62,575 bases of DNA, from assembly GCA_913058295.1 (NCBI GenBank), contig CAJXRD010000011.1:1-62575 (forward strand), read 5' to 3'. Numbering within the stretch: position 1 is the stretch's first letter; the number at the start of each line of letters is the position of its first letter. The stretch comes from an uncultured Flavobacteriales bacterium (GTDB taxonomy: Bacteria; Bacteroidota; Bacteroidia; Flavobacteriales; Flavobacteriaceae). This document shows, one piece after another, positions 18,315 to 27,690 of the stretch. The notes under the pieces are model-generated. The model saw nothing but the letters and a program-made list of their open reading frames with translations, was not told the origin of the DNA and searched no databases. The position numbers were made by a program, and so were the translations under genes.

Positions 18315-20186
18315 ATGGCTAAAAAAGAAACAAAAGAAGAAGTGCAAGATGTAGCTGTAGTAGAAGCAAAAGCTGAAACTGTTGAAGCAACTCCTGCTAA
18401 AGAAGAACCAAAAAAAGAACTTTCATTAAAAGAAAGAGATCCTGAAGCATTTTTAAATGACTTTAACTGGCACAATTACCAAGAAGGTATTGATCCAATT
18501 GATGATGGGAAACTGGAAGAATTTGAGAAATTAGTAGCAGACAACTTTGTAGACACACTTAATGATGAAGTGGTGGAAGGTGAAGTAGTTTTTGTTACTG
18601 ATCGTGATGCTATTATTGATATCAACGCAAAATCTGAAGGTGTAATTTCTTTAAATGAATTTCGTTACAATCCAGGACTTAAGGTTGGGGATAAAGTAGA
18701 AGTTTTAATTGATGTTCGTGAAGACGCAACTGGTCAATTAATTCTTTCTCACCGTAAAGCAAGAACAATTAAAGCTTGGGAGCGTGTTAATAAAGCACAT
18801 GACGAAGGAACTATTGTTAATGGATTCGTAAAATGTCGTACTAAAGGTGGTATGATTGTAGATGTATTTGGTATTGAAGCTTTCTTACCAGGTTCACAAA
18901 TCGATGTGAAGCCTATTCGTGATTATGATGTATATGTAGATAAAACAATGGAATTCAAAGTGGTTAAAATTAACCATGAATTCAAAAACGTTGTTGTTTC
19001 TCATAAAGCACTTATCGAAGCGGATATTGAAGAACAGAAAAAAGAAATTATTGGTCAATTAGAAAAAGGACAAGTATTAGAAGGTGTTGTTAAAAACATC
19101 ACATCTTATGGTGTATTTGTTGATTTAGGTGGAGTTGATGGATTGGTGCATATTACAGATCTTTCTTGGTCTCGTATTAACCATCCAAACGAAATCGTTG
19201 AACTTGATCAAAAACTTAATGTTGTAATACTTGATTTTGATGAAAACAAATCTCGTATCCAATTAGGTCTTAAACAACTTAGCAAACATCCTTGGGATTC
19301 CTTAGGGGAAGAGGTAAAAGTTGGTGATAAAGTAAAAGGTAAAGTTGTTGTTATTGCTGATTACGGTGCGTTTATTGAAATTACTGAAGGTGTAGAGGGG
19401 CTTATTCACGTAAGTGAAATGTCTTGGTCAACACATTTGCGTAGTGCTCAAGATTTTGTTACTGTAGGTGATGAAGTTGAAGCAGTTGTTCTTACATTAG
19501 ATCGTGAGACTCGTAAGATGTCTCTTGGAATCAAACAAATGACTCCAGATCCATGGACTGATATTACTAAAAAATATCCAGTTGCTTCTAAGCATAAAGG
19601 TATCGTTCGTAACTTCACTAATTTCGGTGTATTTGTTGAAATGGAAGAAGGAATTGATGGTCTTATATATATTAGTGATTTATCTTGGACTAAGAAAGTT
19701 AAGCATCCAAGTGAATTTACCAATATTGGTGATGAATTAGAAGTTGTTGTTTTAGAATTAGATGTGGAAGGACGTAAATTAAGTTTAGGTCACAAACAAA
19801 CAACAGAAAACCCTTGGGATAAATATCAAGATGAGTTTGCAGTAGGTACTAAGCATACTGGAACAATTGCTGATATAGTTGAAAAAGGAGCTGTTGTTAA
19901 CTTTAATGATGATATTACTGCCTTTATACCAACTCGTCACTTAGAAAAAGAAGACGGTACAAAACTTGGTAAAGGAGATGAAGCAGAACTAGAAATAATT
20001 GAATTCAACAAAGAATTTAAGAAAGTAGTTGCTTCACATATGACTATTCATAAAGAAGAAGAAGCTAAGATTGTAAAGCAAGCTGTTAAGAAGCAAGCTG
20101 CACAAGCTGCAGAAAACAAGCCAACACTTGGTGATGCAAATGATGCGCTTCAAGCTCTTAAAGATAAAATGGACGGAAAGAAATAA
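18315..20186 (+). CDS. rpsA: 30S ribosomal protein S1
   Basis: RNA-binding ribosomal protein that helps load mRNA on the 30S subunit. The 623 residues contain six S1 repeats, visible at VEGEVVFVTDRDAIIDI, VNGFVKCRTKGGMIVDV, LEGVVKNITSYGVFVDL, VKGKVVVIADYGAFIEI, HKGIVRNFTNFGVFVEM and HTGTIADIVEKGAVVNF. Repeats 3 to 5 are the best conserved, each ending near GLIHVSEMSW. A Lys/Glu/Ala-rich N-terminal extension of ~45 residues and a similar tail are Bacteroidetes features. It is monocistronic, with a strong promoter and terminator. Confidence 0.97.
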   Translation: MAKKETKEEVQDVAVVEAKAETVEATPAKEEPKKELSLKERDPEAFLNDFNWHNYQEGIDPIDDGKLEEFEKLVADNFVDTLNDEVVEGEVVFVTDRDAIIDINAKSEGVISLNEFRYNPGLKVGDKVEVLIDVREDATGQLILSHRKARTIKAWERVNKAHDEGTIVNGFVKCRTKGGMIVDVFGIEAFLPGSQIDVKPIRDYDVYVDKTMEFKVVKINHEFKNVVVSHKALIEADIEEQKKEIIGQLEKGQVLEGVVKNITSYGVFVDLGGVDGLVHITDLSWSRINHPNEIVELDQKLNVVILDFDENKSRIQLGLKQLSKHPWDSLGEEVKVGDKVKGKVVVIADYGAFIEITEGVEGLIHVSEMSWSTHLRSAQDFVTVGDEVEAVVLTLDRETRKMSLGIKQMTPDPWTDITKKYPVASKHKGIVRNFTNFGVFVEMEEGIDGLIYISDLSWTKKVKHPSEFTNIGDELEVVVLELDVEGRKLSLGHKQTTENPWDKYQDEFAVGTKHTGTIADIVEKGAVVNFNDDITAFIPTRHLEKEDGTKLGKGDEAELEIIEFNKEFKKVVASHMTIHKEEEAKIVKQAVKKQAAQAAENKPTLGDANDALQALKDKMDGKK

Positions 20187-20207
20187 GTTCGTTTTTAAGA
20201 TAAGTAC

Positions 20208-20240
20208 AAAAGCCTCTCTATAATTAGAGAGGCTTTTTTT
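20208..20240 (+). terminator. rpsA terminator
   Basis: AAAAGCCTCTCT (from 20208) pairs with AGAGAGGCTTTT over a short loop and is followed by a run of T. Confidence 0.92.
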
Positions 20241-20250
20241 ATGGTATAAA

Positions 20251-20280
20251 TTGAAAAATTAAAAAAAAGAACTACTTTTG
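20251..20280 (+). promoter_or_regulatory. Promoter of the pyrR-pyrB-rnz operon
   Basis: TTG (20251-20253), a 19-base spacer and TACTTTTG (20273-20280) match the Bacteroidetes consensus exactly, 28 bases before the pyrR start. No PyrR attenuator stem is visible in so short a leader. Confidence 0.78.
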
Positions 20281-20308
20281 TATCCTGAACAATAGTTTAG
20301 AATTTCCT

Positions 20309-20848
20309 ATGAGTCAAAAAGTGTTACTCAACGCAAAAGAAGTGCAAATAGCTCTTCACAGATTGGCTTGTCAATTAATTGAAAATCACGATACATTTAA
20401 TAATACAGTTTTGATAGGTATACAGCCACGTGGTGTTTTTTTCGCAGAACGAATTAAAACACTTCTAGAAACTGAATATAAAGTAAAGAATATAGAGTTA
20501 GGCTACTTAGACATTACCTTTTACAGGGATGACTTTAGGCGAAGTGATAAAACTTTAGAGGCAAATAAGACTAAGATTAATTTTATCGTGGAAGATAAAA
20601 ATGTAATCCTTATCGATGATGTTCTTTATACGGGAAGAAGTATTCGTGCAGCTCTTACAGCAATACAATCTTTTGGCAGACCTTTAGAAATTGAATTATT
20701 AACCTTTATAGACAGACGTTTTAGTAGGCATTTGCCTATACAGCCTGACTATAGAGGAAGACAAGTAGATTCAATTAATGATGAAAAGGTTAGGGTTTGT
20801 TGGGAAGAGAATGATGGAAAAGATGTAGTTTATTTAATAAATAATTAA
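20309..20848 (+). CDS. pyrR: PyrR bifunctional regulator / uracil phosphoribosyltransferase
   Basis: A 179-residue type-I phosphoribosyltransferase fold. The PRPP-binding motif is VILIDDVLYTGRSIRAAL (about 108-125), and TVLIGIQPRGVFFAERI holds the substrate loop. In Firmicutes PyrR binds pyr mRNA; here it sits directly before pyrB, but the leader is too short to show an attenuator, so regulation is inferred only from its position. pyrB begins two bases after its stop. Confidence 0.94.
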   Translation: MSQKVLLNAKEVQIALHRLACQLIENHDTFNNTVLIGIQPRGVFFAERIKTLLETEYKVKNIELGYLDITFYRDDFRRSDKTLEANKTKINFIVEDKNVILIDDVLYTGRSIRAALTAIQSFGRPLEIELLTFIDRRFSRHLPIQPDYRGRQVDSINDEKVRVCWEENDGKDVVYLINN

Positions 20849-20849
20849 T

Positions 20850-21788
20850 ATGAGTGAATTAAGTGTAAAACACTTACTGGGAATTAAATATATAACCGAA
20901 GCCGATATTCATCTAATCTTCGAAACCGCAGATCATTTTAAAGAAGTAATTAATAGGTCTATAAAAAAAGTCCCTTCTTTACGAGATATTACCATAGCAA
21001 ATTTATTTTTCGAAAATAGTACCAGAACAAGGCTTTCCTTTGAACTTGCTGAAAAACGATTATCTGCAGATGTGATTAATTTCTCTGCTTCTTCCTCTTC
21101 AGTTAAAAAAGGAGAAACACTTATTGATACGGTAAACAATATCTTATCCATGAAGGTGGATATGGTAGTGATGAGACATCCAAATCCAGGAGCAGGTGTG
21201 TTTTTATCGAAACATATAAACGCAAGTATTGTAAATGCAGGCGATGGAGCACATGAACACCCAACTCAAGCACTTTTAGATTGTTACTCTATTAGAGAGA
21301 GATTGGGAGATGTAGCTGGAAAAAATGTGGTGATAGTTGGGGATATACTTCATTCTAGAGTAGCGCTTTCCAATATATTTGCACTTCAAAAACTAGGAGC
21401 TAATGTAAAGGTATGTGGGCCAAAAACTCTTTTACCAAAATTTATAGGAAGCTTAGGGGTGGATGTAGAAACAGATATGAAAAAAGCATTGCAATGGTGT
21501 GATGTGGCAAACATGCTAAGAGTTCAGAATGAGCGAATGGATATAAATTATTTTCCAACAACAAGAGAATACACGCAACAATTTGGGCTTAATAAGGCGA
21601 TGTTAGACTCGTTAGATAAAGAGATTGTTGTAATGCATCCAGGCCCTATAAATCGTGGTGTAGAAATCACTAGTGATGTTGCTGACAGCAAACAAGCTAT
21701 TATATTAGATCAAGTTCAAAATGGAGTTGCAATTCGTATGGCGGTAATGTATTTACTTGCTTCAAAAATTAATAAAAATGAAAATTGA
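20850..21788 (+). CDS. pyrB: Aspartate carbamoyltransferase catalytic subunit
   Basis: Condenses carbamoyl phosphate with aspartate, the second step of pyrimidine synthesis. The 312 residues show the carbamoyl-phosphate motif FFENSTRTRLSFELA (about 52-66), HPNPGAG, DGAHEHPTQALLD and VMHPGPINRGVEI. The ATG follows pyrR by one base. The next gene starts within its last codons (11-base overlap). No pyrI regulatory subunit is seen, so the enzyme is probably a simple trimer controlled through PyrR. Confidence 0.96.
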   Translation: MSELSVKHLLGIKYITEADIHLIFETADHFKEVINRSIKKVPSLRDITIANLFFENSTRTRLSFELAEKRLSADVINFSASSSSVKKGETLIDTVNNILSMKVDMVVMRHPNPGAGVFLSKHINASIVNAGDGAHEHPTQALLDCYSIRERLGDVAGKNVVIVGDILHSRVALSNIFALQKLGANVKVCGPKTLLPKFIGSLGVDVETDMKKALQWCDVANMLRVQNERMDINYFPTTREYTQQFGLNKAMLDSLDKEIVVMHPGPINRGVEITSDVADSKQAIILDQVQNGVAIRMAVMYLLASKINKNEN

Positions 21789-22113
21789 AAATCATGACAA
21801 CTTTGTTGTCTTTGAAGATGAGCAAAATAATTTTGAAAAGTTTGCCTCTTTTTTAGAGTTTCAGATTCCTAATAAATTTAAGAATCAAAACGTTATCGTT
21901 AATTTACTAGCTAACAAAGAATTATCATTAGATAACTTATTGTTTTTTTTAAAGGTATCCAATATTCATAGAGCAACGAAACATTCGTTTGTTATTATCA
22001 ATGATGCAATAAATCCAGATGATTTACCAGATGAAATGACCATCGTTCCAACCCTTCAAGAAGCAGGAGATATTGTAGAAATGGAAGATATTGAACGAGA
22101 ATTAGGTTTTTAA
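21778..22113 (+). CDS. Conserved small protein between pyrB and rnz
   Basis: A 111-residue soluble acidic protein that I do not recognise beyond its usual position in Flavobacteriaceae beside ribonuclease Z. The ATG at 21778 was chosen over a TTG at 21757; it overlaps the end of pyrB by 11 bases. Visible features are an alternating strand-helix pattern, the NIHRATKHSFVIINDA strand and a strongly acidic C-terminus ending MEDIERELGF. The pattern resembles a small STAS-like alpha/beta fold, but this is a weak inference. The tight coupling to pyrB and rnz suggests co-translation. Confidence 0.75.
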   Translation: MKIENHDNFVVFEDEQNNFEKFASFLEFQIPNKFKNQNVIVNLLANKELSLDNLLFFLKVSNIHRATKHSFVIINDAINPDDLPDEMTIVPTLQEAGDIVEMEDIERELGF

Positions 22114-22122
22114 AATTTAACG

Positions 22123-23028
22123 ATGGAGCTTACCATATTAGGTTGTTATTCTGCTACACCACGAGTCAATACTAGCCCAACAGCTCAAGTTCTAAATATT
22201 AAAAACCATCTTTTTTTAATAGATTGCGGCGAGGGTACTCAAGTACAGCTAAGGCGCTGTAAAGTTAAGTTTTCAAGAATACGACACATTTTTATTTCAC
22301 ATTTGCATGGAGACCATTATTTTGGTTTAATTGGACTGATATCCACTTTTGCACTGATTGGAAGAGATGCTGAACTTCATATTTATGGCCCAAAAGGAAT
22401 TAAAGAAATTACTTTACTTCAGTTAAAACTTGGAAAATCTTGGATTAAATATCCATTATTCTTCCATGAATTGGAAAGTAAAGAATCACAAGTTATTTAT
22501 GAGGATGATAAGGTTTCGGTAGAAACAATACCATTAAAGCATAGAGTGTATACCAATGGTTTTCTATTTAAAGAAAAAATAGGAGATAGAAGACTAAATG
22601 TAATTGAAGCTAAGAAAGCAAAAATTGATGTAAGCTATTATCAAAAGATTAAACAGGGATTTGATGTTGAAAATGAAGAAGGAGACATAATATTAAATAA
22701 AGACATTACTTTTGACCCTGAAAAGCCAAAATCTTACGCCTTTTGTAGTGATACTGCTTATTATCCAGAATGTGTTCCTCAAATTAAGAATGCTACTGCT
22801 TTATATCATGAATCCACTTTCTTGGAAGAGCACAAGTCTATGTGTGCTCCAACAAAGCATAGTACCGCAAAACAAGCTGCATTAATAGCTAAAGAGGCGA
22901 ATGTTGGAAGATTAATTTTAGGTCATTATTCAACCCGTTATACCAGTATAGATAAATTTAGTGAAGAAGCTGAGCCAGTTTTTGAAAATGTAGAATTGGC
23001 AGAAGATGGAAAGGCTTTTGTGATTTAA
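22123..23028 (+). CDS. rnz: Ribonuclease Z
   Basis: Endonuclease that trims the 3' end of tRNA precursors. It is a 301-residue metallo-beta-lactamase fold with the zinc motif SHLHGDHYFGL (HxHxDH type) at about 61-71, SDTAYYPE near 206, the HEST segment (YHESTF) and the final histidine in LILGHYSTRY. The exosite KRRL/GDRRLN region is short. It begins nine bases after the preceding small gene. The window's tRNA-Arg encodes no CCA as far as can be seen, in agreement with a need for 3' trimming. Confidence 0.95.
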   Translation: MELTILGCYSATPRVNTSPTAQVLNIKNHLFLIDCGEGTQVQLRRCKVKFSRIRHIFISHLHGDHYFGLIGLISTFALIGRDAELHIYGPKGIKEITLLQLKLGKSWIKYPLFFHELESKESQVIYEDDKVSVETIPLKHRVYTNGFLFKEKIGDRRLNVIEAKKAKIDVSYYQKIKQGFDVENEEGDIILNKDITFDPEKPKSYAFCSDTAYYPECVPQIKNATALYHESTFLEEHKSMCAPTKHSTAKQAALIAKEANVGRLILGHYSTRYTSIDKFSEEAEPVFENVELAEDGKAFVI

Positions 23029-23106
23029 TTCATCCTTTAATAAAATTTTTATTTTTCAATCAAACAATTTATTACATTATCGTAACTTGCAGTATAAAGT
23101 AAAAGT

Positions 23107-23751
23107 ATGTCTCAAAACCTTCATGATTACAGACGTTCCTACGAGAAAGGAACCTTGACAAAGGCTAGTGTTGACCCTAATCCTTTGCAGCAATTCAGAA
23201 CTTGGTTTTATGAAGCCAAAGAAACCATAGGGGAAGGCGAAGTTAATACCATGTCTCTTAATACAATTGGTTTAGATGGTTTTCCAAAAGGTAGAATTGT
23301 CCTTTTAAAAGAGTATAATGAGAATGGTTTCTATTTTTACACTAATTATAATAGTGAAAAGGGATTGTCTATAAATGCAAATGAAAAAGTATCCTTATCT
23401 TTTTTTTGGCCACTATTAGAAAGGCAAGTTATTATTAAGGGTTTGGCTACTAAAACTTCAGCCAATGCTTCCTCAAACTATTTTGACTCTAGACCAATTG
23501 GAAGTAAGTTAGGAGCTTTAGTTTCTAATCAAAGTAATGTTATAGAGAATAGAGAAGTTTTATCTGATAAATTAAAGCAATTAGAAGAAGAATATAAAAC
23601 TAAAGAAATTGAAAGACCAGATTTCTGGGGAGGCTATTTAGTGGCTCCTTTAACTATAGAATTTTGGCAGGGCAGACCTAATAGATTACACGATAGAATA
23701 CTATTTACATTGGAAGATTATGATTGGAAAATTGAGCGATTGTCACCTTGA
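23107..23751 (+). CDS. pdxH: Pyridoxamine 5'-phosphate oxidase
   Basis: FMN-dependent oxidase that converts pyridoxine or pyridoxamine phosphate to PLP, the cofactor of GlyA and TnaA in this window. The 214 residues include NTIGLDGFPKGRIVLLKE, FYTNYNSEKG, the FFWPLLERQVIIKG strand and the C-terminal FWQGRPNRLHDR motif with the substrate-binding Arg and His, ending IERLSP. It stands alone with a 78-base gap before it. Confidence 0.96.
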   Translation: MSQNLHDYRRSYEKGTLTKASVDPNPLQQFRTWFYEAKETIGEGEVNTMSLNTIGLDGFPKGRIVLLKEYNENGFYFYTNYNSEKGLSINANEKVSLSFFWPLLERQVIIKGLATKTSANASSNYFDSRPIGSKLGALVSNQSNVIENREVLSDKLKQLEEEYKTKEIERPDFWGGYLVAPLTIEFWQGRPNRLHDRILFTLEDYDWKIERLSP

Positions 23752-23812
23752 TTAAAGGTTTAATTAAAACAATATAAATGCTTGTATTATAAATGTTTAA
23801 AAATATATAATT

Positions 23813-24307
23813 GTGAAAACACTTTATTTGTTGCGCCATGCGAAATCTTCTTGGAAACACAATGTAGATGATCATAAACGCCCTTTAAAAGGGAGGGGAA
23901 AAAGGGATGCTATATTGGTATCTAATTATGTGAAAAATAAAATAGACCCACCACAAAAAATAATTACTAGCGATGCTAACAGAGCAAAAACTACCGCTAA
24001 CTATTTTAAAGATGCCTGGGCAATTTCAGATGATAACTTTATAACGAATCATGAATTATACGATTTTGGTGGACAAAAAGTTTTAGATGTTATTAAGAAC
24101 TTGGACAATAACAATGACAGTGTAATGATAGTTGGTCATAATCACGCTTTTACTTCCATTGCAAATATGCTTGGTGATACTAATATTAATAATATTACTA
24201 CTTGTGGTTTTGTAATTATAGAGTTTAATATAGATTCTTGGGAACATGCAAATTATGGAACAACATTAAACATAATTTTTCCTAGAGATTTAAAACCAAA
24301 AGTTTAA
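23813..24307 (+). CDS. sixA: SixA-type phosphohistidine phosphatase
   Basis: A 164-residue histidine phosphatase of the phosphoglycerate-mutase superfamily. The catalytic motif is LLRHAKSSW with His9, followed by ITSDANRAKTTA and the second histidine in MIVGHNHAF. The start is GTG. It lies five bases before the Ppx/GppA gene, a pairing that suggests a role in polyphosphate or phosphate signalling. SixA of E. coli acts on histidine phosphotransfer domains; the partner here is unknown. Confidence 0.9.
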   Translation: MKTLYLLRHAKSSWKHNVDDHKRPLKGRGKRDAILVSNYVKNKIDPPQKIITSDANRAKTTANYFKDAWAISDDNFITNHELYDFGGQKVLDVIKNLDNNNDSVMIVGHNHAFTSIANMLGDTNINNITTCGFVIIEFNIDSWEHANYGTTLNIIFPRDLKPKV

Positions 24308-24312
24308 TTAGA

Positions 24313-25218
24313 ATGTTGCAGATAGAAAAATATGGAGCAATTGATATTGGTTCTAATGCTATAAGGCTATTAGTTACTACAATTATCCATCAAGAAGGAA
24401 ATGAACCTCGTTTTAAGAAAACATCTTTAATGAGAGTTCCTATCCGTTTGGGAGCTGATGTATTTGTAAAAGGGAAAATTTCTAAGGATAATTATAAAAG
24501 AATGAAAGATGCTTTAAAAGCATTTGATTTAATTATGAATATTCATAATGTAAAACGATATCGGGCTTGTGCTACATCTGCAATGCGAGAAGCTTCTAAT
24601 GGAAAAAAGATTACTGAGAAATTATTTAAAAAAACAGGAATTAACATAGATATTATAAATGGAAATGATGAGGCTGCCATTATAGCTACAACAAATATCA
24701 AAGAGTATTTAAAACATGATAAAGTATTTCTTTATGTCGATGTTGGTGGGGGTAGTACGGAGCTTACAATCTATGCTAATAAGCATACTGTTGCATCTCG
24801 ATCTTTTAAATTAGGTACAGTACGTTTAATTAATAATTTAGTTGAGAAAACTACTTGGAATCAAGTAAAAGAATGGATTCAAGATAATACCAAAGAATAT
24901 GATCATATAACGCTATTAGGAACTGGAGGTAATATCAATAGTACCTATAAGTTTAGTGGTACAAAAACAGGGATTCCGCTTAGTTATTCCTATTTAAAAG
25001 AACATTACAAGTATTTAAGTACTCTTACTTATGAAGAGCGTATCGTAAATTTAGATATGAATCCAGATCGTGCAGATGTAATTATTCCCGCATTAAAAAT
25101 ATATACTTCGGCAATGAAATGGAGTGGAGCTACATCAATTTATGTCCCTAAAATAGGACTATCTGATGGGATAATTCGTAGTTTGTATAATGAGCAATTG
25201 GAAAACAAATCGAATTAA
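24313..25218 (+). CDS. ppx: Ppx/GppA family phosphatase (exopolyphosphatase)
   Basis: An ASKHA-fold phosphatase that hydrolyses polyphosphate or pppGpp. The 301 residues cover only the two N-terminal domains: GAIDIGSNAIRLLV (about 8-21), RACATSAMREASNG, FLYVDVGGGSTEL and LLGTGGNINS. The C-terminal HD-like domain of the long E. coli enzyme is absent, as in other Bacteroidetes short forms. The stop overlaps the convergent miaE stop by four bases. Confidence 0.9.
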   Translation: MLQIEKYGAIDIGSNAIRLLVTTIIHQEGNEPRFKKTSLMRVPIRLGADVFVKGKISKDNYKRMKDALKAFDLIMNIHNVKRYRACATSAMREASNGKKITEKLFKKTGINIDIINGNDEAAIIATTNIKEYLKHDKVFLYVDVGGGSTELTIYANKHTVASRSFKLGTVRLINNLVEKTTWNQVKEWIQDNTKEYDHITLLGTGGNINSTYKFSGTKTGIPLSYSYLKEHYKYLSTLTYEERIVNLDMNPDRADVIIPALKIYTSAMKWSGATSIYVPKIGLSDGIIRSLYNEQLENKSN

Positions 25219-25796
25219 CCATGAATGGTTTCATTTGTCCCTAAATTTTTCATGATTTCAGCTTCAAAAACAAGTAAATCTTGCCACTTTTCATCTACTT
25301 CTTTACGGTCACCATATTTTCTAGCAAAATTTAGAAACAGCATATAATGACCAGCCTCACTTGCCATCAAACTTCTGAAAAATTTTGATAACTCTTTATC
25401 TTTTAAATTATTGGCTAATAATTTAAATCGCTCACAGCTTCGAGCTTCTATTAGGGCAGCATATAATAGGCGATGTACTAATTGTGTTGTTCGACTGCCT
25501 CCTTTTGGAAAGAAAGAAAGGAGTTTTAGAACATAATGATCTTTACGATCTCTCCCTAAAATCCAATCTCTAGATATAATAATGTCATGAACTAATTCAA
25601 AATGACACATTTCTTCTTTAGCCAATTTTGGCATTTCCTGTACAAGTTCTGTATATTCAGGAAAGGAGACCATTAATGAAATAGCAGTAGAAGCAGCTTT
25701 AATTTCGCAAAAAGCATGGTCTGTTAAGATTTCTTCAATGTTTTTTTCTGCGATATTTACCCAGCGAGGGTCTGTTGGTAGTTTTAATCCTAACAT
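25215..25796 (-). CDS. miaE: tRNA-(ms2io6A37) hydroxylase MiaE
   Basis: Oxygen-dependent diiron enzyme that hydroxylates the isopentenyl group of ms2i6A at position 37 of tRNA. In 193 residues the ferritin-like ligand set is visible: EEMCHFELVHD (ExxH), LIEARSCERF and ASEAGHYMLF (ExxH). The N-terminal LPTDPRWV is family-typical. It is 10 bases downstream of dnaX on the same strand and probably cotranscribed. miaA and miaB are not in the window. Confidence 0.93.
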   Translation of the reverse strand: MLGLKLPTDPRWVNIAEKNIEEILTDHAFCEIKAASTAISLMVSFPEYTELVQEMPKLAKEEMCHFELVHDIIISRDWILGRDRKDHYVLKLLSFFPKGGSRTTQLVHRLLYAALIEARSCERFKLLANNLKDKELSKFFRSLMASEAGHYMLFLNFARKYGDRKEVDEKWQDLLVFEAEIMKNLGTNETIHG

Positions 25797-25806
25797 ATTC
25801 TTTTAA

Positions 25807-27576
25807 TTATAGATCCAGGTCAAATTCCTTTCTTAGTAAATCAATCATTGGATTTTTCTCCTTTAATTTTTCATATTTTTCAATAGGAGTATAAGCATAT
25901 TTTTTGTCTACTGTTTCATTTACAATAATCTCTAAGTCAATATCAAAGTTTTGAAGCGTTTCTTTTAAAAAGGAAAGTAGGTCGTACTTAGCCCGTTCCA
26001 CTTCTACTTTAATCGTATCGTTTGGGAATTCTAATAAAATAGTATGCTCTTTAAGTTTAGGAATTCCCATAGTTAAATGAGATAATAAATTGAATTTCCC
26101 TTGTTTCTCTACTTTTTTAGAATATTTATTCCAGGCTTCTAACATTTCTTTTTCTGAAAACACTTCAGTTGGGAGGTTTTTCGCCTGTGGTTTATTAGCT
26201 GCTATTTCTTCTTTTAGTTCTTGTTTTTTTTGAATACTTTTTAGGGAAAGTGCAGAAACTCTTTTAGCATTTCGTTCTGCTACTATTTGCGGACGTTCTT
26301 CAACTATTTGTCTAGTAGATTCTGGGGTGATTTCCTTAGAAATAACTTCTTTTTCAGGCTCTTGATATTCTTTCTTAGGTTCTGAAACAAGAGTTTTTTC
26401 TTCAACCAATACTTTTACTTCACCATTTTCATTAGAAAAATAGGAGGGAGGAATTACAAAGGAGTGGGAATTGTCTTTTCTGTTTAAATTAGGCTTTTTT
26501 TTTTCACCCGATGCATCAGGATTAAAAGTAATTGAAGCTAGTTGCATTAAGCACAATTCTACTAATAACCTTTGATTCCGACTTGTTTTGAACTTTAAAT
26601 CACAAGTATTTGCTATTTCTATACCTTCAATTAAAAAAGAAGGAGAAGTGTTTTTAGATTGGTTTAAGTACATGGCTTTAACCTGCTCACCAACTTCAAG
26701 CAAATCTATGGTTTCTTGATTTTTGCAAACCAATAGATCTCTAAAATGGGAAGCCAAACCCATTACAAAATGGTGACCATCAAACCCTTTGGCTAAAATA
26801 TCATTATATAATACTAAAGTACTAGGTATATTGTATTCTAAAAGCAAATCTGTAACCTGAAAAAAGTAAGTATAATCTAATACATTCAGATTTTCAGTTA
26901 CCGATTCACGGGTCATATTTTTTCCAGAGAAACTCACAACTCTATCAAAAATGGATAAGGCATCCCGAAGTGCACCGTCCGCTTTTTGTGCAATTACATG
27001 TAAAGCGTCGTCTTCTGCATTAATTCCTTCTGCTTTTGCTACGTTTTCTAGATGTCCCTTTATGTCCTTTACTGTAATTCTTCTAAAGTCGAATATTTGA
27101 CAACGAGAAAGTATGGTTGGAATTATTTTATGCTTCTCAGTAGTTGCTAAAATAAAGATGGCATGATTAGGTGGTTCTTCTAAGGTCTTTAAAAACGCAT
27201 TAAAGGCTGCAGAAGACAGCATATGTACCTCATCAATTATATATACTTTATAGTTCCCAACTTGTGGGGGTATTCGAACCTGATCTATTAAATTTCGAAT
27301 ATCATCTACAGAGTTATTTGAAGCAGCATCCAACTCGAAAATATTAAATGCAAAATCCTCATCTGGTTTTTCGGTACCATCTTGATTAATTTGCTTGGCA
27401 AGAATACGAGCACAAGTAGTTTTTCCTACTCCACGTGGGCCAGTAAATAATAAAGCCTGTGCCAAATGATCATTCTCAATGGCCTTTTCTAAGGTATTGG
27501 TAATAGCCTGTTGCCCCACTACTTCATTAAAGTGTGCAGGTCTATATTTTCTGGCTGATACTATAAAATGTTCCAT
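25807..27576 (-). CDS. dnaX: DNA polymerase III subunit gamma/tau
   Basis: Clamp-loader ATPase of the replisome. The ATG at 27576 (MEHFIVSARKYRP) gives 589 residues; a TTG at 27594 overlaps the -7 box and is rejected. Walker A is GPRGVGKTT, Walker B is YIIDEVHMLS and the SRC motif is LSRCQIFDFRR. The four-cysteine zinc module that normally follows Walker A is missing: between GVGKTT and LDAASNN the only cysteine is the one next to Walker A. A long low-complexity stretch (about 355-450) links to a C-terminal tau domain. No programmed frameshift site was recognised. Confidence 0.95.
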   Translation of the reverse strand: MEHFIVSARKYRPAHFNEVVGQQAITNTLEKAIENDHLAQALLFTGPRGVGKTTCARILAKQINQDGTEKPDEDFAFNIFELDAASNNSVDDIRNLIDQVRIPPQVGNYKVYIIDEVHMLSSAAFNAFLKTLEEPPNHAIFILATTEKHKIIPTILSRCQIFDFRRITVKDIKGHLENVAKAEGINAEDDALHVIAQKADGALRDALSIFDRVVSFSGKNMTRESVTENLNVLDYTYFFQVTDLLLEYNIPSTLVLYNDILAKGFDGHHFVMGLASHFRDLLVCKNQETIDLLEVGEQVKAMYLNQSKNTSPSFLIEGIEIANTCDLKFKTSRNQRLLVELCLMQLASITFNPDASGEKKKPNLNRKDNSHSFVIPPSYFSNENGEVKVLVEEKTLVSEPKKEYQEPEKEVISKEITPESTRQIVEERPQIVAERNAKRVSALSLKSIQKKQELKEEIAANKPQAKNLPTEVFSEKEMLEAWNKYSKKVEKQGKFNLLSHLTMGIPKLKEHTILLEFPNDTIKVEVERAKYDLLSFLKETLQNFDIDLEIIVNETVDKKYAYTPIEKYEKLKEKNPMIDLLRKEFDLDL

Positions 27577-27591
27577 AGATTTGAATGAAAA

Positions 27592-27599
27592 CAAAGATA
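27592..27599 (-). promoter_or_regulatory. -7 element of dnaX
   Basis: CAAAGATA reads TATCTTTG on the minus strand, 16 bases before the chosen ATG, the same spacing as in tnaA. It argues against the upstream TTG start. Confidence 0.5.
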
Positions 27600-27690
27600 A
27601 AAATAGTCTTCAGTTAATTAAATATTAGCCTTTCAATTTTTGTGTTATTTATTAACAATAAATTCCTCTTATTATTGAAAATAATTCAAT

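Noticed and set aside
27577-27594. Upstream TTG start for dnaX
   Set aside because: It overlaps the -7 element at 27592-27599, and the conserved N-terminus begins at the ATG at 27576.
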